DNA from: Streptomyces sp. NBC_01471
GTDB lineage: Bacteria; Actinomycetota; Actinomycetes; Streptomycetales; Streptomycetaceae
DNA: 64,000 nucleotides
Assembly: GCF_041438865.1 (NCBI RefSeq)
Contig: NZ_CP109450.1
Coordinates: forward strand, 5,272,501 to 5,336,500
Reading direction: 5' to 3'
A program made the position numbers and the translations under genes. A model generated the notes under the pieces. That model was not told the origin of the DNA, ran no database searches, and was given only the letters and a program-made list of their open reading frames with translations. Shown piece after piece: positions 27,045 through 36,466 of the stretch (positions within the stretch are counted from its first letter, which is position 1; every line of letters begins with the position of its first letter).

Positions 27045-27908
27045 ATGGTGACGACTGAGCAGGACCCCGGCAACCGCGCCCGGCTGATCACACGCTTCGG
27101 GCCCTCCGCCGGACCCTGGTACGACGCCCTCCCCGCGCTCGTGGACGTCCTCGCCCGCCGGTGGGGTCTCGACGTCGGTGCGGCAGGCGGGGGTGGCACC
27201 TCCCGGGTGTACCGCTGCCTGCGGTACGGGGAAGGGGACACGGCCGCCGCCTCCGTGTGGCTGAAGCTCACGCCCGATCCGGTCATCGCCTCCCAGGAGG
27301 CCGAGGCCCTGAACGCCTGGTCCGCCGCCCCGTCCGTCGTCCGGCTGCTCGAAAGCGACCTCGGCGCCGGGGCGTTGCTGCTCGCCGGGGTCGAGCCGGG
27401 CACCCGCGTGCGGGAGCACGGCTGGGGGACCGCGGACATCGCCCGGCTCCTGGCGGACCTGCGCGCGGCACCGCGTCCCCGTACCCCGCTGCTCCCGCCG
27501 CTCAGCGACCGGATCGCCTTCATGTACGACATGGCCGCCCGGCGGGGCACCCACGGTCCGCAGGTGCTGGCACGCGGACGCGCCGCCGCGCTCGAACTCG
27601 CCGGGACCGGCCCCGCCGACGGCCTGGTGCACGGCGATCTGCACCAGGGGAACGTGCTCGTCGGGCCGGCGGGGCGGCTCGTCGCCATCGACCCCCGGCC
27701 GACGAACGGCGACCCGGACTTCGACGCGGCCGACTGGGCCGTCGACGGCGTCACGGACGAGGCCGGGCTGCGGCGGCGGATCGCCGCACTGGCCCCGCTG
27801 GTGCCCGGGATGTCGGCGGACCGGGTGCTCGGCTGGTGCCGGGCGACCGCGCCGCTCACCACGGGCGCGCCCGCCTTCCTCGTACATCCGCGGGCTCCGC
27901 GGGGCTGA
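27045..27908 (+). CDS. Aminoglycoside phosphotransferase-like kinase (streptomycin 6-kinase type)
   Basis: 287 residues, ATG preceded by GGGAAGAG. Kinase motifs: the Brenner-type catalytic loop GLVHGDLHQGNVLVGP near residue 192 and the metal-binding AIDPRPTNGDPDFDAADW near 210-230. The N-terminal GPWYDALPALVDVLARRWGL and overall length fit the aminoglycoside/hydroxyurea kinase family that includes streptomycin 6-phosphotransferases. Whether it confers resistance is unknown; streptomycetes carry many members acting on other small molecules. Stands alone. Confidence 0.82.
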   Translation: MVTTEQDPGNRARLITRFGPSAGPWYDALPALVDVLARRWGLDVGAAGGGGTSRVYRCLRYGEGDTAAASVWLKLTPDPVIASQEAEALNAWSAAPSVVRLLESDLGAGALLLAGVEPGTRVREHGWGTADIARLLADLRAAPRPRTPLLPPLSDRIAFMYDMAARRGTHGPQVLARGRAAALELAGTGPADGLVHGDLHQGNVLVGPAGRLVAIDPRPTNGDPDFDAADWAVDGVTDEAGLRRRIAALAPLVPGMSADRVLGWCRATAPLTTGAPAFLVHPRAPRG

Positions 27909-27939
27909 CCCCCGTCCTCTGTCCGGGACACCCGGGCGC

Positions 27940-27971
27940 GTGCTCCGCTGCTCCCGTGCTCCGCTACTCCC
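27940..27971. repeat. Short tandem repeat upstream of the hydrolase-ABC gene
   Basis: GTGCTCCGCTGCTCCC (27940-27955) is followed directly by GTGCTCCGCTACTCCC (27956-27971), one mismatch in 16. It lies 99 bases upstream of the next gene. Confidence 0.8.
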
Positions 27972-28069
27972 GCCGCGGTACGCGCCCGGCCCGGCTACTC
28001 CGCCAGTACGCCGGGCACTTCCACCCGGTGGCCCGTCGCACTGTCCGAGCAGGCGCTTAGGGTTCAGAC

Positions 28070-30682
28070 ATGAAGCTACGCAAACCCCGCGGCCGGGTGC
28101 TCGCCGGGGCAGCCGCCGCGCTCGCCGTCCTCGCCGGGGCCGGCACGTGGACGGCCGTCGCGTCCGACGGGCCCGCGCCCGTGCACCGCTCGGACCGGCT
28201 GATGGCGGTGGACGGGGTGCGTATCGACACGTCGTACTTCACATCGGGCGGCTCCGGACGGCGGCCCGCCGTGCTGCTCGGGCACGGCTTCGGTGGCAGC
28301 AAGGACGATGTGAGGTCCCAGGCCCAGGAGTTGGCGCGGGACGGGTACGCCGTGCTGACCTGGTCGGCCCGCGGCTTCGGGAAGTCGACCGGAGCCATCG
28401 GGCTCAACGACCCCGCACACGAGGTCAAGGACGTGTCCCGGCTGATCGACTGGCTGGCGACCCGCCCCGACGTCCAGCTGGACAAGCCGGGTGACCCACG
28501 CGTCGGTGTCACCGGGGCCTCCTACGGCGGTGCGATCTCGCTGCTCGCCGCCGGGTACGACCACCGCGTCGACGCCATCGCGCCCCAGATCACGTACTGG
28601 AACCTGGCCGACTCGCTCTTCCCGGACGGGGTGTTCAAGAGGCTCTGGGCCGGGATCTTCATCAACTCCGGCGGCGGCTGCGCCCGCTTCGAGAAGCAGC
28701 TCTGCACGATGTACGACCGGGTCGCCGAGAGCGGAAAGCCGGACGCCGCCGCCCGCAAGGAGCTCGACGAGCGGAGCCCGTCGGCGGTGGGCGGCCGGAT
28801 CAGGGTGCCCTCGCTGCTCATCCAGGGCCAGACGGACTCCCTCTTCCCGCTGGGCCAGGCCGATGCGGCGGCGAAGCGGATCAAGGCCAACGGTGCGCCC
28901 GTATCGGTCGACTGGATCGCCGGCGGACATGACGGCGGCGACCGGGAGACCAGCCGGATCAACGGGCGGATCAGCTCCTGGTTCGACCGCTACCTGAAGG
29001 ACGACAAGGGCGCCGACACCGGACCCGCCTTCCGCGTCACCCGGACCGGTGGCGTCGATTCGACCGACGGCGCCGCCCAGTTGAGGGGCGCGAGCAGCGA
29101 CCGCTACCCCGGCCTGGAGAGCGGCGGGCGCCCGCTCGCGCTCACCGGCCGCGAGCAGACCGTGGAGAATCCGGCGGGCGGCGCACCACCCTCGATCTCC
29201 GCCGTACCGGGTGTCGCCGCGCTCTCCCAGCTCTCGGGCCTCGGGGTGGGGCTCTCGCTGGACCTGCCCGGCCAGTACGCGCTCTTCGACTCCGCGCCGC
29301 TGGCCACCGCGCTCAACGTCACCGGCGCACCGAAGGCCAGGATCAGGGTGGAGTCGTCATCGCCGGACGCGGTGCTCTTCGCCAAGGTGTACGACGTGCC
29401 ACCGGGCGGCAAGCAGCAGGTGCTGCCCCACCAGCTCGTCGCCCCGGTCCGGATCACGGGCGCGAAGGCGGGCCGGACGGTCGAGGTGACCCTGCCGGCC
29501 ATCGACGACAAGATCGAGGCCGGACACCGGCTGCGGCTGGTCCTCGCGTCGACCGACCTCGGCTACGCGTCCCCGGCGTCCCCCGCCACGTACTCCGTCT
29601 CGCTCGCCGGACCGCTGACCGTCCCCACGGTGCCCGCACTGCGCACCGCCAGTGCCGGATTCCCCTGGTGGGTGTGGGGACTTCCCGCGCTGAGCGCGCT
29701 GATCGCGGCCGTGCTGCTCGTCCCCCGGCGCAGGGCCGCGCCCACACCCGACCCAGCGCTGGCGGACCTGCCGCTGCGGATCACCGGGCTGACCAAGAAG
29801 TACGCCAGGTCCGCCGACCGGTACGCGGTCCGTGACCTGTCCTTCGAGGTCGGGAAGGGCCAGGTGCTCGGCCTGCTCGGGCCCAACGGCGCGGGGAAGA
29901 CCACCACCCTGCGCATGCTGATGGGGCTCATCACGCCGGACGGCGGCGAGATCCGGGTGTTCGGCCACGCGATCAGGCCGGGTGCGCCCGTCCTCTCGCG
30001 GGTCGGCGCGTTCGTCGAGGGCGCCGGGTTCCTGCCGCACCTCTCCGGTCGGGCCAACCTCGACCTGTACTGGCAGGCCACCGGCCGCCCCACCGAGGAC
30101 TCGCACGTCGCCGAGGCGCTGGAGATCGCCGGGCTCGGCGACGCGCTGGACCGCGCGGTCCGTACGTACTCGCAGGGCATGCGGCAGCGGCTCGCCATCG
30201 CCCAGGCCATGCTGGGCCTGCCCGACCTGCTGATCCTGGACGAGCCGACGAACGGCCTGGACCCGCCGCAGATCCGCGAGATGCGGGACGTGATGATCCG
30301 GTACGCGGCCGAGGGCCGGACCGTGATCGTCTCCAGCCATCTGCTGGCGGAGGTCGAACAGTCCTGCACGCACCTGGTCGTCATGGACCACGGGCAGCTC
30401 ATACAGGCCGGACCCGTCGCCGAGATCACCGGCAGCGGGGACACCCTGCTCGTCACCGCCGCCGAGGAGATCACCGAGGCACTGGCCGGGAAGGTGGCCG
30501 CACTGCCCGGCATCGGCTCCGCCGTACGGACCGACGACGGGCTGCTCGTCCGGCTCGACGGAGCCACCCCGGCCGCGCTCATCTCCGAACTGCTGCGCCT
30601 GGACGTGCCGTTGACCGGCGTGGGAGCGCACCGCCGCCTGGAGGACGCGTTCCTCACCCTGATCGGAGGCCAACCGGCATGA
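28070..30682 (+). CDS. Exported alpha/beta hydrolase fused to ABC transporter ATPase
   Basis: 870 residues. A signal-anchor-like segment (VLAGAAAALAVLAGAGTWTAVA) is followed by a CocE/S15-type alpha/beta hydrolase: VLLGHGFGGSKDD, nucleophile elbow GASYGG with Ser151, an acid near LIQGQTDSLFPLG and the His of IAGGHDGGDRETS, then a beta-sandwich-like C-terminal domain. A second membrane segment (WWVWGLPALSALIAAVLLV, about 531-550) leads into a complete ABC cassette: LLGPNGAGKTTT at 602-611, YSQGMRQRLAIAQAM signature, LLILDEPTNGLDP. The simplest topology has the hydrolase outside and the ATPase inside. The downstream permease gene overlaps by four bases. Substrate unknown; no internal stop or frame break suggests an assembly error. 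Confidence 0.85.
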   Translation: MKLRKPRGRVLAGAAAALAVLAGAGTWTAVASDGPAPVHRSDRLMAVDGVRIDTSYFTSGGSGRRPAVLLGHGFGGSKDDVRSQAQELARDGYAVLTWSARGFGKSTGAIGLNDPAHEVKDVSRLIDWLATRPDVQLDKPGDPRVGVTGASYGGAISLLAAGYDHRVDAIAPQITYWNLADSLFPDGVFKRLWAGIFINSGGGCARFEKQLCTMYDRVAESGKPDAAARKELDERSPSAVGGRIRVPSLLIQGQTDSLFPLGQADAAAKRIKANGAPVSVDWIAGGHDGGDRETSRINGRISSWFDRYLKDDKGADTGPAFRVTRTGGVDSTDGAAQLRGASSDRYPGLESGGRPLALTGREQTVENPAGGAPPSISAVPGVAALSQLSGLGVGLSLDLPGQYALFDSAPLATALNVTGAPKARIRVESSSPDAVLFAKVYDVPPGGKQQVLPHQLVAPVRITGAKAGRTVEVTLPAIDDKIEAGHRLRLVLASTDLGYASPASPATYSVSLAGPLTVPTVPALRTASAGFPWWVWGLPALSALIAAVLLVPRRRAAPTPDPALADLPLRITGLTKKYARSADRYAVRDLSFEVGKGQVLGLLGPNGAGKTTTLRMLMGLITPDGGEIRVFGHAIRPGAPVLSRVGAFVEGAGFLPHLSGRANLDLYWQATGRPTEDSHVAEALEIAGLGDALDRAVRTYSQGMRQRLAIAQAMLGLPDLLILDEPTNGLDPPQIREMRDVMIRYAAEGRTVIVSSHLLAEVEQSCTHLVVMDHGQLIQAGPVAEITGSGDTLLVTAAEEITEALAGKVAALPGIGSAVRTDDGLLVRLDGATPAALISELLRLDVPLTGVGAHRRLEDAFLTLIGGQPA

Positions 30683-31569
30683 GCACCACCGTCCTCCCGG
30701 ACCCCGCCCGCCCGGGCCCCGCGCGGGACACCGCGCCCGGATACCGCGCACGGCACACGCTGCCGCTGCTGGTCGAGGCGAAACGGCAGTTCAGGCGCCG
30801 GCGCACGCTGGCGATGGGCGCCGTGCTCGTCGCGCTGCCGTTCATCCTGGTCGCCGCGTTCGCGGTCGGCGGCACCCCCAGCGGCAGCGCCCGCAACGGT
30901 CCGACGCTCCTGGACACCGCCACTGCCTCCGGTGCGAACTTCTCGGCCACCTGCCTGTTCGTGTCGGCGGGCTTCCTGCTGGTGGTTCCGGTCGCGCTGT
31001 TCTGCGGCGACACGGTCGCGTCGGAGGCCGGCTGGTCCTCGCTGCGCTATCTGCTCGCCGCGCCCGTGCCGCGCGCCCGGCTGCTGCGGAGCAAGCTCAC
31101 GGTGGCGCTGGTCTTCAGCCTGGCGGCGATGGTGGTGCTGCCGGTGGTGGCGCTCGCGGTGGGCACGGTCGCGTACGGCTGGGGGCCGCTGGAGCTGCCC
31201 ACCGGGGGCTCGCTCGCCGCGGGGAACGCAGTGCCGCGGCTCGCGCTCGTGGTGGCCTTCATCTTCGTGTCCCAACTGGTCACGGCGGCGCTCGCGTTCT
31301 GGCTCTCGACCAGGACGGACGCACCGCTGGGGGCGGTCGGCGGCGCGGTGGGCCTGACGATCGTGGGGAACGTCCTGGACGCCGTGACCGCGCTCGGCTC
31401 CTGGCGCGACTTCCTGCCCGCACACTGGCAGTTCGCCTGGGCCGACGCGCTTCAGCCCCAGCTCGAATGGGGCGGCATGGTCAAGGGCGCGGCCGTCTCG
31501 GTGGCGTACGCGCTCGTGCTCTTCGCCCTGGCCTTCAGGGGATTCGCCCGCAAGGACATCGTGTCGTAG
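30679..31569 (+). CDS. ABC-2 type transporter permease partnered with the hydrolase-ATPase fusion
   Basis: 296 residues, ATG overlapping the fusion gene stop. Six hydrophobic segments, among them MGAVLVALPFILVAAFAVGG, CLFVSAGFLLVVPVALF, LVFSLAAMVVLPVVALAVG and LALVVAFIFVSQLVTAALAF, plus the ABC-2 feature GWSSLRYLLAAPVPRARLLR on a cytoplasmic loop. It forms the membrane path for whatever the fused ATPase drives. End of a two-gene operon. Confidence 0.88.
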   Translation: MSTTVLPDPARPGPARDTAPGYRARHTLPLLVEAKRQFRRRRTLAMGAVLVALPFILVAAFAVGGTPSGSARNGPTLLDTATASGANFSATCLFVSAGFLLVVPVALFCGDTVASEAGWSSLRYLLAAPVPRARLLRSKLTVALVFSLAAMVVLPVVALAVGTVAYGWGPLELPTGGSLAAGNAVPRLALVVAFIFVSQLVTAALAFWLSTRTDAPLGAVGGAVGLTIVGNVLDAVTALGSWRDFLPAHWQFAWADALQPQLEWGGMVKGAAVSVAYALVLFALAFRGFARKDIVS

Positions 31570-31993
31570 GGGGGTCGCGGCGGTGGGAGAGAGGCGTACG
31601 GAATCCAGCCGCGTGATCTCCGTGGAACCGGGCTGCGCCGTGATCCGCGCCTCATCTTGATGTGAGGCATGGCCACCGCGCTGCTCGCGCCCGCCATCCT
31701 GTCCACGGGCCTCCGAGCGGGCTCATGTTCGCCTTCGAGACCGGTGCCACAGCAGCCTTCGCCCGGGTCACCGGCTCCGCACGGCGTGGCGGCGGACCGG
31801 CTGCTCTCCCGGCACCGCACCATGTGTTGTGCGAAGCACCGGAACGCACGCGCCTGCCGGGTGCCGAGTTGGTGGGTTCTCCCTATGGGGCCGGGGCCGG
31901 GGAACCCTCTAGCGTCGGGGCCAGGAATCGTCGGGTGTGCCGCCGAGGTGTGCTGTGCCACGGATCCTGCCCGGCTCTGCGGAATGAGAGTGC
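31570..31993. other. Intergenic region without a supported gene
   Basis: 424 bases between the ABC permease and the DMT transporter. Short open frames on both strands have poor codon usage and no ribosome-binding sites. A partly symmetric stretch around 31873-31905 (GGGTTCTCC ... GGGGAACCC) could be regulatory for the next gene. I see no further feature. Confidence 0.5.
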
Positions 31994-33055
31994 GTGACAA
32001 GCACAACGGGCAAGCTCGGGCATGCCGTGCGCGACGGCGGAGTGCCGCCGGTCCTGGCGGCCGCCTTCCTCTGGGGCACGGTCGGCCCCGCCGAGATCCT
32101 CTCCGGAACCAGCGCGTCTCCGGTGGCGATCGGCGCGTGCCGGATGCTCCTCGGGGGTTTCGTCCTGGGGCTGTTCACCGCTCGGCGAGCGGGAATCCGG
32201 ACCCTGTGGCAGCGGGGGGCCCGGTGGTGGATGCTGGTGAGCATCCTGGTCACCGCGGCCTTCCAGGCCTGCTTCCTGGAGGCGGTGTCCCGCAGCGGCG
32301 CCGCCCTGGCGACCGCCGTCACCTTCGGTACGGTCCCGGTCGTGACGGGGATGTGCGGGCGGGCCCTGAACGGTGAACGGCTGAGCGGGCGGTGGTCCTG
32401 CGGCACCGTCTGCGCGATCGGCGGCATCACGCTGCTCCTCGTACCGGCCGGCGGAGGTTCGGCCGACGGCGTCGGCGTACTGCTCGGGCTCATCGCCGGA
32501 GCCAGCTTCGGCGTCTACATCTCGGTGACCAAACGGCTCGGTGAGCGGGGCGCGGACACCGCCGCGGCTGCCCCGGCGAGTGTGCTGTGCGCGGGAATCC
32601 TGGTCTCACCCTGGGTCTTCGCCCGGCCGGACGGGCTCGCCGAACCGCGGGCCCTGGCCCTGGTCGGCTGGCTGGCCCTGGCCACGACAGCCCTGGGCTA
32701 TCTGCTGTTCACCAGGGGCGTGGCCCGGATCAGCGGGGCCACCGCCGGCACGCTCAGCCTGGCCGAACCGCTGGTCGCCACGGTGCTGGGGATCGCGCTG
32801 CTCGGGGAGCGGCTGAGCCCGTCCGGAGTGGCGGGCGCGGTGCTCCTCCTCGGCGGGCTGGTTCTGGTCTCCGCCCCGGCCCGCCGGCGCGGCCGTCCGG
32901 CCGGGCACCGGGAAGCGGAGGCGGCCGGTCCGCCGGGGGACGGCGGGGGCCACGCCTCCCGCGCCGGAAGCGGGGAGGGCCGGGGCGCCGGAACGGAGAG
33001 CGGAGAAGGCCACGCCTCCCGCGCTGCCCGGACGGGGGCGCGCGAGGAGGCGTAG
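31994..33055 (+). CDS. EamA/DMT-family transporter
   Basis: 353 residues from GTG. Ten predicted membrane segments in two EamA halves: FLWGTVGPAEILSG with the family Gly/Pro motif, then ISVTKRLGERG joining to the second half with ALGYLLFTRGVARISGATAG and LAEPLVATVLGIALLGERLS, the usual EamA end. The final 60 residues are a hydrophilic Gly/Ala/Arg/Glu tail containing a repeated GHASRA element (a 17-base DNA repeat with a 60-base period at 32948-33024). Exports or imports an unknown metabolite. Convergent with the radical SAM gene. Confidence 0.87.
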   Translation: MTSTTGKLGHAVRDGGVPPVLAAAFLWGTVGPAEILSGTSASPVAIGACRMLLGGFVLGLFTARRAGIRTLWQRGARWWMLVSILVTAAFQACFLEAVSRSGAALATAVTFGTVPVVTGMCGRALNGERLSGRWSCGTVCAIGGITLLLVPAGGGSADGVGVLLGLIAGASFGVYISVTKRLGERGADTAAAAPASVLCAGILVSPWVFARPDGLAEPRALALVGWLALATTALGYLLFTRGVARISGATAGTLSLAEPLVATVLGIALLGERLSPSGVAGAVLLLGGLVLVSAPARRRGRPAGHREAEAAGPPGDGGGHASRAGSGEGRGAGTESGEGHASRAARTGAREEA

Positions 33056-33080
33056 CCGTACAAGGGGACCGGCGTGCTGC

Positions 33081-34463
33081 TCAGCGGTCCTGGTAGGACG
33101 ACATGGCGTCGTTCACCCTGGGGGAGAAGAACAGCGGACCGATCGCGTCCGCCCAGGCCATCCCCTCCGGGGTCAGCCGCAGCACTCCACCGTCCTGGGT
33201 GAGCCAGCCCCGCTCGGTGACCAGCGCGAACTGGGCGGGGAAGTCCTCCTGCGGAAGGGTGCCGAACTGCTGCTTGTAGCGGTCGACGTTCATTCCGTCG
33301 GCCTCCAGCAGCATGTGCAGGATGAGCATGCGGCGGCGCTCGTCGTCATCCATCCGGAACGACCACTGCGCGCGCCGGAATTCCTCGGTCGGCGTCGCTA
33401 TGTAGTCGTCGATGATGCGCCTGACCTCCGGCACGGCGACCGCGTAGTCGGTCGTGTAGTGCAGATCCGTGGTGAACGACCGTGCGCCGACACCCAGTCC
33501 GACCATCCCGGCCTGCTGGTTGTACTCACTGATGTTGCTGTCGTCCGCGCCGTCGACGGCGGCGGTGCCGATACGGCTGAAGACCCGCATGGACGTCTGC
33601 CGGTAGCCGGCGGCGAGCAGGTACTCGCGCCCGTAGCGGTAGAGCCGCAGCCGCTGCTCGTCCCAGAGTTCGCCGCTCTTGTCGTGCCGGGCCATGAGCC
33701 CGGTCAGCGGGCGGACGTACAGCGGATAGAGGTAGATCTCCTCGGGTTCCCAGCTGAGTGCCGCGTCCAGCGACACCTTGAAGCTCTGCTCGGTCTGGCC
33801 GTCGATGCCGTAGATGAGATCGATGTTGAGGATGGGGAAGGCGGCCTCCTTCAGCCGGCCCAGCGCCGCCTCCACCTCCTCCCGCTTCTGGGGCCGTACG
33901 GCGGCCCGCGCCTCCTCGTCGATGAAGCTCTGCACACCGATGCTGAGCCGGGTGGCGCCGCGCTCCGAGAGGACCGCGATGCGGTCGGCGGTGGCGGTGG
34001 CGGGCGAGGTCTCGACCGACCACGGCACCGCCTTGAGGTCCGCGCCCATCACGTTCTCGCAGATGTCGCAGAGCTGGACCAGCTCGTCCGCGGTGAGATA
34101 CGTCGGGGTGCCGCCGCCGAACGCCGCGAGGGTGAACCCCGGTGCACCGTTGGCCTCCAGGGCCTCACGGGTGACACGGGCCTGCCGCTCCAGGGTGCCG
34201 AGGAAGTTGCGGGTGACCTCCTCGGGTGCGCCGGTGCGGGTGAAGAGGTTGCAGAAGCCGCAGCGCATCTCGCAGAACGGGATGTGGACGTACAGGGAGA
34301 GCGAGTCGAGCCGTTCCCCTGCCCACAGATCGGAGAGGAGGGGCCTCTTCTCTCCGAGCCGGTACGCCTTCTGATGCGGGTAGGCGTACACGTACTGTTT
34401 GTACGGTGTGGTCGGTTCATCGGGAACGGAACGGGAGATGTGGACCGGTACAGAGGATGTCAC
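33081..34463 (-). CDS. HemW/STM4012-like radical SAM protein
   Basis: 460 residues if GTG 34463 is the start (GGAAG upstream); open reading continues further but with poor coding character. The 4Fe-4S motif is CEMRCGFC (Cys64, Cys68, Cys71), followed by AAFGGGTPTYLTADEL, and a HemW-like core with GATRLSIGVQSF and ILNIDLIYGIDGQTEQSF. The N-terminus TPYKQYVYAYPHQKAYR is characteristic of the STM4012 branch of coproporphyrinogen-oxidase-like radical SAM proteins rather than of true HemN/HemW. Function of that branch is not established. The other members usually seen with STM4012 are not adjacent; instead a DUF1152 gene is divergent. Confidence 0.8.
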   Translation of the reverse strand: MTSSVPVHISRSVPDEPTTPYKQYVYAYPHQKAYRLGEKRPLLSDLWAGERLDSLSLYVHIPFCEMRCGFCNLFTRTGAPEEVTRNFLGTLERQARVTREALEANGAPGFTLAAFGGGTPTYLTADELVQLCDICENVMGADLKAVPWSVETSPATATADRIAVLSERGATRLSIGVQSFIDEEARAAVRPQKREEVEAALGRLKEAAFPILNIDLIYGIDGQTEQSFKVSLDAALSWEPEEIYLYPLYVRPLTGLMARHDKSGELWDEQRLRLYRYGREYLLAAGYRQTSMRVFSRIGTAAVDGADDSNISEYNQQAGMVGLGVGARSFTTDLHYTTDYAVAVPEVRRIIDDYIATPTEEFRRAQWSFRMDDDERRRMLILHMLLEADGMNVDRYKQQFGTLPQEDFPAQFALVTERGWLTQDGGVLRLTPEGMAWADAIGPLFFSPRVNDAMSSYQDR

Positions 34464-34484
34464 TTCCGTAATGCTTCCTTCCGG

Positions 34485-34517
34485 AGTCGATCGGATCCCA
34501 AAGTCGATCGGATCCCA
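34485..34517. promoter_or_regulatory. 17-base-period tandem repeat in the divergent promoter region
   Basis: AGTCGATCGGATCCCA occurs at 34485-34500 and again at 34502-34517, just upstream of the radical SAM start. The 16-base copies are exact. This may be a tandem operator for the radical SAM / DUF1152 pair, or a simple duplication. Confidence 0.5.
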
Positions 34518-34719
34518 ACAGGTGGTCGCGCCACGTGACAGCATGGTCGACGGAGCGTCACGGGAAGCATGAGGTGAAGCGCCAAAGTATTTGGCTTTCC
34601 CTTTGCCCGAGTTGGATGTTTCCGTGACTTGCCGAAATTCCGTGCCTCTGCGATGGGAGCGCCGGAGGCCATGGCGGGAAGGGGAGTTGGGCTGAAAGTC
34701 CGGCCCCTCTGCGGTAACC

Positions 34720-35844
34720 ATGTCGTCCATGAAGCGACTACTCATAGCGGCCGGCGGTGGCGGTGACGCCATCGCGACGGCGATGGTGCACGCCGCTCTG
34801 CACGGGCCCGACGAGCCCGCCCTCGTGCTGACGTACGCCTGGGAGCGGCTGGTCGTCGACCCGGTGCCGGGCCCGCGCCGGCCGTCCGACTTCACCGGAA
34901 CCGTCCCGGCCGGTCCCACTCTGCGGCTGGTCACCCCCGGCTCCGCACCCCGGCCGCCGGCCGGGTCACTCCTGCCCCGGCTCGCGGCCGACCTGCGGCC
35001 CGAACTGGGCCTGCTCGATCCCTACGAGGGGGCGTCGGGGCTCGCGCGGCAGATCGAGGAGGCCGCCGCGTACTGCGAGGCCGGCCAGGTCGATGTCGTC
35101 GACGTCGGCGGCGACATCCTGGCCGACGGCACCGAACCCACCCTGCGCAGCCCGCTCGGGGACGCGCTGGTCCTCGCCGGCTGTGCGCACACCGGGATCC
35201 CCACCTCGGTGCATGTCGCGGGCCCGGGGCTCGACTCCGAGGTGCCGGAGGCCGCTCTGCTGCCCCTGCTGGGCGACCCGCTGCACACCCTGACCCACGC
35301 CGACACGCTGTCCGTCCAGGCCGTCTTCGACTGGCACCCGTCGGAGGCCGGCGCACTGCTGGTCGCCGCGGCCCGGGGGATACGTGGAGTCTGCGGCACC
35401 CGGGACGCCCCGCGCCCCGTCACGCTCGGCGAGGCCAGCCCTCATGTCTACCGGCTCGCCCTGGCCCGGGCTCTCGAAATCAACCCGCTGGCCCGGGAGT
35501 TGAAGGGCAGCGCGAGCCTCGACGACGCGGAGCGGGCGAGCGAACGGGTCTGCGGCTTCTCCGAGATCGCCAGGGAACGCGCCCGCGCGGCCTCACTCGG
35601 CCAGGGCGCGGACGCGTCACCCGAGGCCGGCGCCGCCCTCGGTGAACAGCCGCCCCTGGCCGAGCGCTTCGCCGAGTGGGAGCGCCGGACCGCGCGCAGC
35701 GGGGTCGCCTATGTCACCACACGGCGCATCGCCGAGGAACTGGCCCTGGACCCGGCCGAACTGACAGAACTGCGCCACCACCTCCGCACGGCGTTTCCGG
35801 CCCGGCACGTCCCGCCGCTGTGGCGGCTGGCGACGGAGGGGTAG
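34720..35844 (+). CDS. DUF1152-family protein
   Basis: 374 residues; ATG 34720 and ATG 34729 are both possible and neither has a clear ribosome-binding site. The N-terminal glycine motif RLLIAAGGGGDAIATAMVHA, the VDVVDVGGDILADGTEPTLR stretch and the length match the DUF1152 family, whose function is unknown. The C-terminal 60 residues (TRRIAEELALDPAELTELRH) look like an added small helical domain. Divergent from the radical SAM gene, which suggests a shared pathway. Separated from the convergent TerB gene by a hairpin. Confidence 0.7.
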   Translation: MSSMKRLLIAAGGGGDAIATAMVHAALHGPDEPALVLTYAWERLVVDPVPGPRRPSDFTGTVPAGPTLRLVTPGSAPRPPAGSLLPRLAADLRPELGLLDPYEGASGLARQIEEAAAYCEAGQVDVVDVGGDILADGTEPTLRSPLGDALVLAGCAHTGIPTSVHVAGPGLDSEVPEAALLPLLGDPLHTLTHADTLSVQAVFDWHPSEAGALLVAAARGIRGVCGTRDAPRPVTLGEASPHVYRLALARALEINPLARELKGSASLDDAERASERVCGFSEIARERARAASLGQGADASPEAGAALGEQPPLAERFAEWERRTARSGVAYVTTRRIAEELALDPAELTELRHHLRTAFPARHVPPLWRLATEG

Positions 35845-35851
35845 CCCGCGG

Positions 35852-35885
35852 CCGCACAGCGCCGCGGTGGTGCGGCGCTGTGCGG
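35852..35885. terminator. Bidirectional terminator between DUF1152 and TerB genes
   Basis: CCGCACAGCGCCGC (35852-35865) and GCGGCGCTGTGCGG (35872-35885): a perfect 14-base stem with a 6-base loop between two convergent genes. Confidence 0.85.
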
Positions 35886-35911
35886 AAGGCACGCGGTGGC
35901 GGCTCCAGGTG

Positions 35912-36367
35912 CTACAGGTCGAACTCGGTCGGGGCGATTCCCAGGGCGAAGCACGCCTCGCGGACCACGGCCTGCTCGGACTTGTCGAAGTCTCCGTCGG
36001 CGCCGCCGATCACGATGCCGATCTGAATGACGGCGCGTGCCTCGGTGGGCTTCTTGCTGACCTTGCCGATGGTCTGCAGGATGCTGACCTTGCCGAAGTC
36101 GAAGTCGGCGGTGAGCTTCTGGCAGTAGTCGTTGAAACGCGTCTGGAGGTCGTCCGCCGTGAAGTTCTTCAGGACGTCATTGGTGGCGATCAGCGCGGCG
36201 ACGCGCTGCCGCTCCGCGGGATCGATCGAGCCGTCGGCCGCCGCGACCAGCGCGCACATGGCCATGCTGGCATCCCGGAATCCGCCGCTCTTGAGGTCGT
36301 TCTTCTTCGCGTCGAGCTGCGTCTGCATCGTCTTCGCAGAGTCCTTGAAGCGGTCCCACAGGGCCAT
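35912..36367 (-). CDS. TerB-family tellurite-resistance protein
   Basis: 151 residues, start preceded by GAGGAGAC. The TerB helical domain is evident: ASMAMCALVAAADGSIDPAE and VIQIGIVIGGADGDFDKSEQ are the two acidic metal-binding helix-loop segments, and the protein ends EACFALGIAPTEFDL. TerB works with TerD-type proteins in stress-response complexes at the membrane; no ter partner is adjacent here. Alone on its strand. Confidence 0.9.
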   Translation of the reverse strand: MALWDRFKDSAKTMQTQLDAKKNDLKSGGFRDASMAMCALVAAADGSIDPAERQRVAALIATNDVLKNFTADDLQTRFNDYCQKLTADFDFGKVSILQTIGKVSKKPTEARAVIQIGIVIGGADGDFDKSEQAVVREACFALGIAPTEFDL

Positions 36368-36466
36368 CAGCCGTCTCCTCGTTCACCACGTGACCATTTT
36401 GGTCACTCTTTACGGAAGGACAACGGCCGGACCCGTCAGGAAGTGCCCGCCGCGGTGTCACCGGTG

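Noticed and set aside
31662..31997. Short plus-strand open frames before the DMT transporter
   Set aside because: No ribosome-binding site, weak codon bias, no similarity that I can recognise.
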